Shown piece by piece: positions 17,112 through 25,183 of a stretch of DNA of 39,741 nt. The notes beneath the pieces are model-generated. The model worked only from the letters and a program-made list of their open reading frames with translations, was not told where the DNA came from and ran no database searches. The translations under genes and the position numbers were made by a program. The stretch spans positions 1-39,741 of the forward strand of contig NZ_KB907013.1 in NCBI RefSeq assembly GCF_000381745.1. Direction: 5' to 3'. This stretch comes from Psychromonas ossibalaenae ATCC BAA-1528. Lineage in GTDB: Bacteria; Pseudomonadota; Gammaproteobacteria; Enterobacterales; Psychromonadaceae. The number at the start of each line of letters is the position of its first letter. Position 1 is the first letter of the stretch.

Positions 17112-18500
17112 TCAGCTCTTCCTTATCGTCGTTTCATTAATAAATTTAACTAAGCTTTCAACTGATTTAAAGTCCACATCTTGCGACGTAAAAATACGCT
17201 GTCTTTTTTTGCTATAGCAGAAATTATAAAGATAGGTAAAAATCTTAAACCACTGTATATAGATTTTATGTGAAATAGTTTTTTGATAAGACTTTGGCAG
17301 CCACTGATGGAAGTGATGCAAAAAGTCTAAATTCCAATCACCCCGGATTACATTGAACTCTGGTATTTCGCCTTCCGTTAACGGACAAATAGTTATATCC
17401 CAGTAATTAGCCTGGCACTGGAAGGTCATCTTCAGCCAACTCTCATTCCACCAGCCAATATTCTGTTTCTCTATAGGAATAGGATCAAGTAGTTCTGATG
17501 GTCTTACATATAGATAATAGAGGTGACATTGCAGCAGCTTTACTCGATCCGCAAGATGAGTGATTGAAGCACCACGCAAGAAGCTCTCATGTTCAAGTAA
17601 AAGACGGTAATGCTTGTTTGCTGGGAGTAATTTCTGCAGCACCTTAAAGTGAGCATGAGCCGCATACACGGGCCGCAGAGATGTCCCTTCTCTTGATTGA
17701 CTTTCGCCCTGGCAGGCGTAGGCTAGCTCATCAAATTTATGTCTAGAGAAAATCTTACTGTAAGTAGCAGCAACATGAGAAAATGACCCGTCATGGTTAT
17801 TACTCACTTGCTCTACGCTGTCTAAATCGTATCGACCAGTTACATTTTGTTTATCTAACAACAGGTTGTCACAATAAAGAATTTGAAAGCCATATTGACA
17901 TTCAGCAGTTGTCAGTCCCCAGCATTTCAATCCAAATTTTTGATTTCCTCCTGAGCGAAGCTCTGTAACATGACTTTCTGTATGGAGCGTTGTCTGCATA
18001 TTGGAATTTAAAAATTCAGTAACCAGTAAGGTGCTGACCTGATTCAATATATCTGCCAGCTGCTTTAACCGAGAATAAAAAACTTTACTGTTAATACTCA
18101 AATGATGATGAAGTCTGGCAGGAGAATTTCCTTCGATTAATGCCTCAAGAAAAGGCTGAAGTTTCAGAGAAATATTCTCTGGATTTAATAAACTAAATAC
18201 TGTCGCGCATTGGCTGCATCTTCTTCTTTGAGTGCCAGATTTAGTTTTCCCATATAATTGAGCGGGCGTTTCTTCTACACATTTTGGACAATGCAGTACT
18301 TTCAACGCTCGCCTGGATTCTAATATTTGATCTGTTAATTCAATAATTGATTTATTATCTAAAACTGGCGTGAATGCCCCGCACTCAGGGCATTGGTATG
18401 AGTCAAAGCCTAATTGACTACTGCGTTTGTAAATCGATAAGTCAGGGTTAGCTAGATTGATGCAGTTAAATGTTTTACACCCATTAAACTCTATTTTCAT
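17112..18500 (-). CDS. Double zinc-ribbon, transposase-like protein (IS1/COG3677-like), possibly domesticated
   Basis: A 462-residue protein of unknown role. The N terminus has two metal-binding clusters: C8-x4-C13...C37-P-E-C40 and C71-P-K-C74...C95-S-Q-C98. The second, with LYGKTKSGTQRRRCSQCATVFS, is the zinc ribbon found at the front of IS1/IS1595-type transposases. A helix-turn-helix-like segment follows (~110-150). The rest (for example WGLTTAECQYGFQILYCDN) looks like a degenerate RNase H-type core without an obvious DDE triad. No terminal inverted repeats or target duplication are evident around it, so it is not a visible insertion sequence. It directly abuts the permease remnant and is followed upstream by a 5'-nucleotidase gene on the same strand. 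Confidence 0.65.
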   Translation of the reverse strand: MKIEFNGCKTFNCINLANPDLSIYKRSSQLGFDSYQCPECGAFTPVLDNKSIIELTDQILESRRALKVLHCPKCVEETPAQLYGKTKSGTQRRRCSQCATVFSLLNPENISLKLQPFLEALIEGNSPARLHHHLSINSKVFYSRLKQLADILNQVSTLLVTEFLNSNMQTTLHTESHVTELRSGGNQKFGLKCWGLTTAECQYGFQILYCDNLLLDKQNVTGRYDLDSVEQVSNNHDGSFSHVAATYSKIFSRHKFDELAYACQGESQSREGTSLRPVYAAHAHFKVLQKLLPANKHYRLLLEHESFLRGASITHLADRVKLLQCHLYYLYVRPSELLDPIPIEKQNIGWWNESWLKMTFQCQANYWDITICPLTEGEIPEFNVIRGDWNLDFLHHFHQWLPKSYQKTISHKIYIQWFKIFTYLYNFCYSKKRQRIFTSQDVDFKSVESLVKFINETTIRKS

Positions 18501-18539
18501 TGTTTAACTTTCCATTCAACCACTGACAGATTTTACGCC

Positions 18540-20102
18540 TTATTGACGGCTGATATCAACTTGTCGACCAAGCTCAGGAACCTTGATGTTTTTACTTTGC
18601 TTAAAGCCGTCAATAAGTACTTGAGTTACAGAATCACCAGTAGATAACGTCGTACCTTTATTAAAGACAGTGTAACCATCTCCTCCACTTGCGGCATACG
18701 AATAAGTTGCAACCGTATATTTTTGAGTGTCGGAAACAGGTTCTCCGTTAATAGCTAAGTTAAGTAAACGCTGCTGCTTTGGCTTGGTACTGTCATAGTC
18801 AGCTTTAATACCGGAGAACTGCGCTAAACCATAAGGCAGCGTAAAGCTGTATTCAAGCAGCTCTTTAATATTCTCACCAGTCAATTCAACTACCGTTAGT
18901 ATGTCGGTGAATGGAAATACATTCATCACATTTTCTCGAGTTACAACACCTTTATTTAGATCAACTCGAATACTGCCTGAACTAATCATTGCAATATCGG
19001 CATCGGCACTTTTGCGCATAAAATCAGCAACTAGATTACCAATATTTGATTCTCGGTAGTAACTACGAGAAGCTGTTTTATCGATCGTTGCAAGCTCGTC
19101 TGCAAGCTCAGGATAATCATCACGCACTTGCTGGATAAGTTGATGAGCTTTTTCATTTCGTTTTAACTTAGCTGATTCAACAGGAATTAATTTTCCACTT
19201 AAGAATTTAACATCATGCTTTTCAGTATCAACCGTGAACTTAGTATAGCCAAGGTGCATGCCTTGTCCGAATGTCAACCCGATAACAGTACCAGTATCGG
19301 GGTGAACAACGGGTTCAACCAGTCCATTATCTGAATGACCACCAAAAATAACATCGACACCTTTTAACTTGCCTGCCATAGCATAATCTTCATCAAAGCC
19401 GCGTTGTACCTCTGCATCTGCTTCTTTGTCTGTCTGCATTGGTGCGGTCTTATTCTGATGGGTCAGCACTACGATCATATCGACATCACTACGGATTTTA
19501 TCAGCCCATTTTTGAGCTGTCTCGGTCGGATCTTTGATAGTTAGACCTTTACGGTTACCTTTCCACATCGTGTTATAAAAGGCATCGTTCCCCATCACAG
19601 CAATCACACCAATTCGTATACCATCACGTTCCAGGATGGTGTATGGCTGAGAAAACATAGTGTCAGAAGCTTCGTGAAAAATATTGGCATTTAATACAGG
19701 AAAACTGGCGCGCGGCATGGTATCTAAGAGTGACTTCCAGCCATACTCAAACTCATGATTACCTAAAGCAATGACATCGTAGCCCATTGAACTATAGAGA
19801 TCGAACGGCAGCTTACCTTTCGATTTTTTGGATAAAGCACCAGTGTAAATATCACCAGCATCTAACAAGAAACTTGTCCCTTCTTCACTCTGAACATTCT
19901 TAATTAAAGTAGCTAAGTATGGAATGCCGCCAATTTTTTCGATGTCGTCATTCCAGAATGCCTCAACCGGATCATATACACTTTCAATATCATTAGTATG
20001 TAATAGAGTCACTTCTTTTATTTCAGCCCAGCTTGGCATTGCTATAGTCGCAGCGATTAATGACAAAGAAATAAAAATTGGTTTTAGTTTGGGTGCATTC
20101 AT
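18540..20102 (-). CDS. Periplasmic 5'-nucleotidase / 2',3'-cyclic phosphodiesterase family metallophosphatase
   Basis: A 520-residue exported enzyme of the UshA/CpdB type, which strips phosphate from nucleotides in the periplasm. Signal peptide up to MPSWA|EIKE. Metallophosphatase motifs: LLHTNDIES (D, H ligands), LDAGDIYTG, ALGNHEFEYG, VVLTHQNKT, and FGGHSDNG. The C-terminal substrate domain has SNIGNLVADFMRKSADADIA, SSGSIRVDL and the NVFPFTDILTVVELTG segment, and ends with SYAASGGDGYTVF. No lipobox. Which substrate it prefers cannot be told. Its upstream neighbour is a broken deaminase of nucleoside salvage type. Confidence 0.88.
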   Translation of the reverse strand: MNAPKLKPIFISLSLIAATIAMPSWAEIKEVTLLHTNDIESVYDPVEAFWNDDIEKIGGIPYLATLIKNVQSEEGTSFLLDAGDIYTGALSKKSKGKLPFDLYSSMGYDVIALGNHEFEYGWKSLLDTMPRASFPVLNANIFHEASDTMFSQPYTILERDGIRIGVIAVMGNDAFYNTMWKGNRKGLTIKDPTETAQKWADKIRSDVDMIVVLTHQNKTAPMQTDKEADAEVQRGFDEDYAMAGKLKGVDVIFGGHSDNGLVEPVVHPDTGTVIGLTFGQGMHLGYTKFTVDTEKHDVKFLSGKLIPVESAKLKRNEKAHQLIQQVRDDYPELADELATIDKTASRSYYRESNIGNLVADFMRKSADADIAMISSGSIRVDLNKGVVTRENVMNVFPFTDILTVVELTGENIKELLEYSFTLPYGLAQFSGIKADYDSTKPKQQRLLNLAINGEPVSDTQKYTVATYSYAASGGDGYTVFNKGTTLSTGDSVTQVLIDGFKQSKNIKVPELGRQVDISRQ

Positions 20103-20323
20103 GACGATCTCATTCTAGAAGGGAAACATTTGTGCATCTTACTAATTAGTGACCGTATAAATGTGACTGGAATCGCAATTAAGTTGCTGGCCAGCGATGA
20201 CTTCTCGAGTATTTACTTTACGAGTTGATCTTGGGTGATAATACTTCAACTTTGATACTAGTCTGTTTAACTACAATGTTGATGGAAACAAACTGCTGAA
20301 TATGGATTAATCAGCATGCTTAT
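20103..20323. other. Upstream region of the 5'-nucleotidase gene
   Basis: About 220 bp between the divergent nucleotidase start and the deaminase relic. A ribosome site for the nucleotidase (TGAGAT) precedes its ATG. No intact frame or clear promoter was recognised. Part of it may be the decayed 5' portion of the deaminase gene, but no motif can be read. Confidence 0.4.
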
Positions 20324-20619
20324 CTCCGTTCAGTGGAATCAAATTCTAAGCAGATCAGACATATCGGTCACGGCGTCCGCTGCTCAATATTAAACTCAAA
20401 GTATTTGATTTTATGGAACAGCACAACATAATCTATCTTCTGCACAAGGGATTATATGTCACAATTAACTCTGATGACCCGGCCTATTTGGACGGTTATA
20501 TGACAGATAATTTTTTGGCGGTAAGTAACGCACACTCTATGAATAAAGCTGAAATTACTCAATTTACTTTTAATGCCATCGAGGCAGCTTTATTTCTAAA
20601 GGTGAAAGAAAAGAATTAG
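20324..20619 (+). pseudogene. Adenosine/adenine deaminase relic with internal deletion and frameshift
   Basis: Two pieces of an adenosine deaminase-family enzyme in different frames. At 20357-20383 the translation RHIGHGVRC matches the conserved (R)IGHGVRC motif. From 20380 on, LLNIKLKVFDFMEQHN, then LYVTINSDDPAYLDGYMTDN and FTFNAIEAALF, match the C-terminal catalytic region (SDDPAYFGGY and FTxNAIEA). About 24 residues between the two blocks are missing and the frame changes at the junction; the N-terminal two thirds are absent. The 68-residue open frame at 20413-20619 is the surviving tail and is unlikely to be functional. Confidence 0.82.
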
Positions 20620-20799
20620 AAACAGTGACTCGGAGAGATTTACAACTTCATTAGTCGCAATTACTGCAGATAAATCCATTATTATTGGTTAAATCAAACA
20701 GCTGTACTAATGCTCACCAACGGCTGCTTTATTACACAAGCAATACGCACCGCCAAAGCCTGAATTGGAAGATCGGTGCAATGGTCAATTAAAGATCTG

Positions 20800-20828
20800 A
20801 AAAAGTTAAGGGCAGCCGAAGCTGCCCT
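20800..20828 (-). terminator. Terminator of the CsrB-like sRNA
   Basis: Minus strand: GGGCAGC-TTCG-GCTGCCC, a 7-bp GC stem with a UUCG tetraloop, then TTAACTTTTT. This gives the sRNA 3' end at about 20800. Confidence 0.88.
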
Positions 20829-21001
20829 AAGTTTAGTCACTCTATCTAGTCCGTGATAGTTGATGCTCCCTGCTGTACATCTATTTGACTATGCCAGTCC
20901 TAGGCACTTATTTACCAGTCCGTTGGTTTCATCCTTTTTAAATCCCTATAAGATAAACATCCTGCTTATCCATCATCTCCCTTTCCGCTGGAGGTGTCCT
21001 G

Positions 21002-21391
21002 TTTTGTCATCCTGACTTAACAATATCAATCCTAGATATTACTAATCTTCCATCCTGGAAGTGTCCTTGACCGCATCCTGCAGTATGTTCCGTTTATCAT
21101 CCTGATATATAAAACAACCCTGTTTTATAAGCTCCCCCCCCTGGGAGTGTCCATTTTGTCTTCCTGACTTAACAATATCAATCCTAGACATTGTGTCCCT
21201 CGACCGCATCCTGCAGTGTGTTCCGTTTATCATCCTGATATATAAAACAATCCGGTTTTATAAGTTCCCGTCCTGAGAATATCCTTTTTTGTCATCCTGA
21301 CTTAACAATATCAATCCTAGACATTATTAATCTTTCATCCTGAAAGTGCTCCTTAACCGCATCCTGCAGCTTGTTCCGTTTATCATCCTGA
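21002..21391 (-). repeat. Three tandem copies of a ~150-bp block inside csrB
   Basis: Blocks begin at 21002, 21154 and 21287 (periods 152 and 133). A 31-nt segment (21006-21036, 21158-21188, 21291-21321) is identical except for one base in the middle copy. A second 35-nt segment (21071-21105, 21204-21238, 21357-21391) is nearly identical in all three. The middle copy lacks ~20 bp holding the CTTCCATCCTGGAAG-type hairpin. Copies one and two also share a TATAAAACA/TGTTTTATA-type hairpin after the second segment; in the third this is replaced by an ATGATAAATAA hairpin. Confidence 0.9.
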
Positions 21392-21498
21392 CATGATAAA
21401 TAATCCTTATTTATCATGAACAACATCCTGTTGTTATCCTTGCATCTTCCAGTGACTGTTAAACTCCTTGTAAAACATTCTCCTTGTTTGCGGGATTA

Positions 21499-21530
21499 AT
21501 AATACGGTGAAACACCCGTTAATGCGGCAC
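21499..21530 (-). promoter_or_regulatory. Probable csrB promoter region
   Basis: TATTAT (21504-21499 on the minus strand) would place transcription start near 21491, just before the first GGA motifs. No good -35 is present 16-18 bp upstream, as expected for a promoter needing an activator. In relatives csrB is activated by the GacA/UvrY/VarA response regulator; I found no full TGTAAG-N6-CTTACA palindrome upstream, only isolated half-sites such as CTTACA at 21777-21782. Confidence 0.4.
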
Positions 21531-21596
21531 CTAAAAAACAATTATTTATGGGAAAAAATAACGGAAAACAACAAACAACCAAAAATCAATAACTTA

Positions 21597-21906
21597 AAGA
21601 GAGGTAAAAATGTAAAAGGTTAGTTTTTAACTCTTAGTGGGTAGTATGTCTGCTGCGGCGAATGGTCAATCTCTCACAAGTTAATTCTCAGCGTGAATTA
21701 TCTGGAAATTTATAGTTAAGTGTTGGTACTAATATCAACAAAAAATGGGAATTTGTTTTCTTTTTCAACAGGTAACCTTACATTCATGCGTTATAGCAGA
21801 TTCAAAGTCATGGTGTAGACGGCTGTCGGGAATGCATAAAGTGCGGAAAGTTAAAAACGAAGAACCTATCTCAAGTGTATTAACACTCACCTATTATCGC
21901 AGCTAA
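21597..21906 (+). pseudogene. Possible relic of an exported (outer-membrane-like) protein gene
   Basis: An AGAGAGG ribosome site at about 21598 precedes ATG-TAA at 21610. Reading through stops gives a signal-peptide-like start (M*KVSF*LLVGSMSAAANGQSL). Later in other frames come LSVGTNINKKWEFVFFF and, at the end, SSVLTLTYYRS-stop, which resembles the final strand of a beta-barrel. Several stops and frame changes interrupt it. The identity is a guess and the match is not to a family I can name. Confidence 0.3.
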
Positions 21907-21988
21907 ATAGATAAGCAAGTACATTTTTCTAAGGCAAGGAGGACTGCCGAAGCAGCCCTTACTCAACCGTTACCATTCAAAGGAAAGG

Positions 21989-22540
21989 CTAGCCGTGATA
22001 ATTTCTTTTTATCGAGACAATCTCACCGGTCACCACATCAATAATCAGCTCGTTATCATTTAAAAGCTCAACTTCATAGAAAGTAATCCCCTTTTTATTC
22101 TCCAATTCCAACTCAATCACACTGGACCCATAATCTTTTTGAATTTTACTAATACTTGCCTGAAGGTCAAACTTAGCGGTATCTAACTGGTTAAGCATGG
22201 CATGGTCTTTCTCATCTAACTTGCTAAAACCGGCAACACTTAAAGACTCTCTTTCATCTTTTAATAATTTACCATCCGCAGTACTAAATTTAAGCTTGTG
22301 CTCTATGCCTTCCTTTTCATTAATAACTTCTACTTCAAAAACGGCCTGGTGATTGTAATCATCCAGCTTTAGTTCTGTTATCTTACCCGGGAAGTTATTC
22401 GCCACCTTTTCAACTACTTGCTCAATCGAAAAATTAGCGCGTTTTAATGCTAATTCAGATAAGCCGTCATTATCAGCAGCAGCTGCGAAAGAAGTAAGTA
22501 CTAGTGCACTCGATAAAGCAATACGTTTAATAAATTTCAT
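21989..22540 (-). CDS. Periplasmic PepSY-domain protein
   Basis: A 183-residue exported protein. Start taken at 22540 (MKFIKRIALSS), 7 nt after CAGGA; a longer frame to 22627 lacks a ribosome site and would hide the signal peptide. Signal peptide cleaved near SFAAA|ADN. Two PepSY-like repeats follow: residues ~35-95 (SIEQVVEKVANNFPGKITELKLDD...FEVEVINEKE) and ~120-180 (DLQASISKIQKDYGSSVIELELENK...YEVELL), the second ending in the typical DVVTGEIVSIKR. PepSY domains are thought to inhibit peptidases or bind ligands; the target here is unknown. A weak hairpin (CTGC-CGAA-GCAG, 21944-21957) lies just after the stop. Confidence 0.8.
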   Translation of the reverse strand: MKFIKRIALSSALVLTSFAAAADNDGLSELALKRANFSIEQVVEKVANNFPGKITELKLDDYNHQAVFEVEVINEKEGIEHKLKFSTADGKLLKDERESLSVAGFSKLDEKDHAMLNQLDTAKFDLQASISKIQKDYGSSVIELELENKKGITFYEVELLNDNELIIDVVTGEIVSIKRNYHG

Positions 22541-22878
22541 GTTTGTGTCCTGTTGTTTAAGTGATGCGGCAAGTTTAGCAAAGCACTTTAGACAGAAGAT
22601 GGACAACACATTACAAAAAATTAACAATTGAATTATTAAAAAACTGACTATTAATAAAATGGTTACAGGTATGAACTAAACAAATAGACCGTGTCAGTTT
22701 TTTAACTTTTTAGAGGAACAGGCAAGAAGCACAGGGGAAAAATTAAAGGCCTCCCCCTGTGAGCACTGAATTAAAGCAGGTTATGCCTTGAACGGCACCA
22801 TTTACTAAATTCGGATCCGCACAAAAAACATGCGCTCCGAACAAGCGTTTAAAAAGTCGTTAGAGGTATTGCTTTTGC
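22541..22878. other. Intergenic region with a long-spaced inverted repeat
   Basis: No gene seen. AAAAAACTGAC (22638-22648) and GTCAGTTTTTT (22693-22703) are perfect complements 44 nt apart, possibly a bidirectional terminator. A second pair, ACAGGGG (22731-22737) and CCCCTGT (22754-22760), has no T tract. Confidence 0.5.
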
Positions 22879-23577
22879 CTACTTTTTTGCGGCCATCACT
22901 TCTTCCAACGAGAGTCCAGTCAGATCACGAATGGTGCGCCACAAATAATAAAAAACCCCCAGCATCATTAACATGGACGGTAGTGCAATCATCGGGTAGC
23001 TATATAACGTTAACTGTCCCAGCTGCTCATTAAACTCCGGAGTGCCCGCAGGGCTAGTCACAAGCCACTTAGCTAGTATGTAATTCATTGCGGCTGAAAA
23101 AGCAAAAGAACATGCAACAAGATAGGTGGCCTTCAGCAAGCGTTTTTCAAATGCGGCCGTACTGTTATGCTCTGCTAACCTGTTCTTAATTTTTTCTACG
23201 TCCATTAGATCGGGGTTAAACAGTAAAGCTTTTACTAAAGGGGAAGGCGTAAAAGTAGAAACTAAAACGACAATGCCTATCACCGCAGGAATGGCAGCTT
23301 CTTTAATCGCCAGCCATTTAGTGTCTAGCTCAAACAAGCCGATACCACCCGTCAATGACACACTGAGTAGTCCCAGCAAAGCGATAAAATTAAACTTTCT
23401 GTATTTTATTAATTCAAAAAGCCCCCAGCCAAGTGGAAAGGCAAGCGCAGCAATCAGCCCTCCACTAGCCCCGAGATCACTTTCACCACTTAATTTCATT
23501 AGTATAAATGACGGGATAATAATGCTGACAAGAAGGTCAACCATCGGGCGGGGTTTATGTGTCGATGTGCTGTTCAT
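22879..23577 (-). CDS. Multi-pass membrane protein, VC0807 family-like
   Basis: A 232-residue integral membrane protein with about six hydrophobic helices (for example LVSIIIPSFILMKL, GGLIAALAFPLGWGLFELI, FIALLGLLSVSLTGGIGLF, AAIPAVIGIVVLVSTF, and two near the C terminus). The cytoplasmic loop FNPDLMDVEKIKNRLAEHN follows helix four. It resembles proteins named VC0807 family in Vibrio; function unknown. There is no known motif for transport or catalysis. It stands alone, with 300-bp gaps on both sides. Confidence 0.65.
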   Translation of the reverse strand: MNSTSTHKPRPMVDLLVSIIIPSFILMKLSGESDLGASGGLIAALAFPLGWGLFELIKYRKFNFIALLGLLSVSLTGGIGLFELDTKWLAIKEAAIPAVIGIVVLVSTFTPSPLVKALLFNPDLMDVEKIKNRLAEHNSTAAFEKRLLKATYLVACSFAFSAAMNYILAKWLVTSPAGTPEFNEQLGQLTLYSYPMIALPSMLMMLGVFYYLWRTIRDLTGLSLEEVMAAKK

Positions 23578-23890
23578 AATGCTTACTTATTCGTTACAGA
23601 TTAGATATAAATGGTTATAACTAATTATCTTCAATAATACAATAGACCGGCAGCTTGCAATAAGACAGATAACCGAGGAACTTTTGCGTCCAAACAGCGG
23701 CCAGATTAATTTGATCACAGCACTTGGATAATATGAAATTGGATTTTTCCAAAATTACTAAGTTACTTTAAATATAAAACGAGCATAGTTAAGCTAATGA
23801 GCATCAACAAACAAAATATATTCCATTTAAATACAATCGGTTACATTAACCAGCAAACCACATTATCTTTGTTTTAATTCTCCGAATACA
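23578..23890. other. Intergenic region, nothing recognised
   Basis: About 310 bp between the membrane protein gene and the end of the flavoprotein gene, both on the minus strand. AT-rich. No intact frame, RNA gene or clear terminator was recognised. Confidence 0.5.
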
Positions 23891-25096
23891 CTAAGCATCC
23901 TGCCCGGCTGCCCAGCCGCTTGCCCATGCCCACTGGAAATTAAACCCGCCTAACCAGCCGGTAACATCTAAAGCTTCACCGATAAAATATAAGCCCTTTA
24001 CGTTTTTACATTCTAAGGTTTTTGAAGAGATCAGATCGGTATCAATACCACCTAAGGTTACTTCGGCTGTGCGATAACCTTCAGTACCGTTAATCTGAGG
24101 CGACCAGTGGTGAAATAGTTCTGAAACCTGTTTCAGCTGCTTTTCGTTATACTGTTTCAGCGGCAGGCTTTCAATTTCAGCAGCCGCTAATAAACACTCA
24201 ACCACACGCTTAGGAAGCTGCTGTGATAATAATGTTTTTAATGCCAGGTCCGGACGGCTCTGCTGGCTATTAATTAGCTCTGCATATAAATCTAAATTAG
24301 GCAGCAGATCTAACGTTAACACACCTCCCGCCTGCCAGTAGTTTGAAATTTGTAAAATAACCGGACCACTTAAACCTCGATGGGTAAATAACAGTGCTTC
24401 AGTAAAGCTGATCTGTTTAACTTTATTACGCTGATCTTTAATCTCACAAACCGCTGTTGCCGGAAAGCTGATACCAGATAACGGCGCAAACAACTCTTTC
24501 TGCGCCTGATGCAGGGTAAAGGGCACTAAACCGGCGCGGGTTGCTTTTACCGGCAGCTGATGCTGATCTGCTATTTTATAAGCCAACGGTGTTGCGCCCA
24601 TTTTCGGCAGCGACAAACCGCCGGTAGCAACAACCAGAGACTGACACTCATAATTCCCCTGTTTGCTCTGCACGGTGAAATGGTTATCGGCAATTTTAGT
24701 GTGAGAGAAGATTTCACACTGAAGCTGAATTTTTACTCCAGCCTGCTGCGCTTCATCTAATAACATCTGCACAATCTGTTTTGCGCTGTCATCACAAAAC
24801 AGCTGGCCGTGATCACGCTCATGCCAGCTGATTTTATGCTTATCCACCAGCGCGATAAAATCCCACTGTGTATAACGGCTTAGCGCAGATTTTACAAAAT
24901 GCGGGTTATCACAGAGATAGTTACTCGGCTCAACGTATAAATTGGTGAAATTACACCGCCCGCCTCCGCTCATAATAATCTTTTGTCCCGCGCGCTTGGC
25001 ATGATCAAGTACTAATACTTTACGGCCGCGTTTAGCAGCCTCTATTGCACACATTAAACCAGATGCGCCCGCACCAATGATTATTACATCTAACAT
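23891..25096 (-). CDS. NAD(P)/FAD-dependent oxidoreductase, HI0933/YhiN family
   Basis: A 401-residue flavoprotein. The start at 25096 (MLDVIIIGAGASGLM) follows AAGGGG and puts the FAD-binding GxGxxG at the very N terminus; the longer frame to 25132 is unlikely. Further family signatures: GQKIIMSGGGRCNFTN, LVVATGGLSLPKMGATPLAY, FTHRGLSGPVILQIS, and the C-terminal GLYFIGEALDVTGWLGGFNFQWAWASGW. The physiological substrate of this family is unknown. It is divergent from the histidine phosphatase gene. Confidence 0.9.
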   Translation of the reverse strand: MLDVIIIGAGASGLMCAIEAAKRGRKVLVLDHAKRAGQKIIMSGGGRCNFTNLYVEPSNYLCDNPHFVKSALSRYTQWDFIALVDKHKISWHERDHGQLFCDDSAKQIVQMLLDEAQQAGVKIQLQCEIFSHTKIADNHFTVQSKQGNYECQSLVVATGGLSLPKMGATPLAYKIADQHQLPVKATRAGLVPFTLHQAQKELFAPLSGISFPATAVCEIKDQRNKVKQISFTEALLFTHRGLSGPVILQISNYWQAGGVLTLDLLPNLDLYAELINSQQSRPDLALKTLLSQQLPKRVVECLLAAAEIESLPLKQYNEKQLKQVSELFHHWSPQINGTEGYRTAEVTLGGIDTDLISSKTLECKNVKGLYFIGEALDVTGWLGGFNFQWAWASGWAAGQDA

Positions 25097-25183
25097 ATTA
25101 AACCCCTTAAAATTATGCGCGTAAGGATACACTAATTAATGTTAAAATCCGGAAATATTAAAGACCATTTATATACAAATCAT

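Larger units (their letters stand above)
20800..21491 (-). ncRNA. csrB: CsrB-family CsrA-sequestering small RNA, enlarged
   Basis: On the minus strand this ~690-nt segment is a chain of short hairpins whose loops expose GGA. I count by hand 12 exact CAGGATG motifs (plus-strand CATCCTG starting at 20958, 21008, 21051, 21074, 21098, 21207, 21231, 21293, 21336, 21360, 21384, 21424) and about 44 GGA triplets in all, spaced mostly 9-23 nt. Typical loops are CTTCCA-TCC-TGGAAG and GTCA-TCC-TGAC (plus-strand view). CAGGA(T/C/A)G in hairpin loops is the defining feature of CsrB/RsmZ RNAs, which bind many copies of CsrA and relieve repression of its mRNA targets. A Rho-independent terminator closes it at 20828-20800. 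The 5' end near 21491 is inferred from a TATTAT -10. Frames across it (for example 21042-21233) are not genes. E. coli CsrB is 369 nt, so this one is unusually large. Confidence 0.9.

Noticed and set aside
17100-18540. Intact insertion sequence
   Set aside because: The gene looks transposase-like, but no terminal inverted repeats or direct repeats were found at its edges.
21042-21233. 63-residue open frame on the minus strand
   Set aside because: It falls inside the tandem blocks of the CsrB-like RNA and reflects repeat sequence, not coding.
20930-21480. CRISPR array
   Set aside because: Repeated CATCCTG looks array-like, but spacing is irregular (9-23 nt), each unit is a hairpin with a TCC loop, there are no spacers of constant length and no cas genes.
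21505-21800. GacA/UvrY box for csrB
   Set aside because: Only half-sites (CTTACA at 21777-21782) were seen; no full TGTAAG-N6-CTTACA palindrome, so it is not claimed as a feature.
22830-23033. 67-residue plus-strand frame
   Set aside because: It overlaps the 3' end of the membrane protein gene antisense and shows no ribosome site or family.
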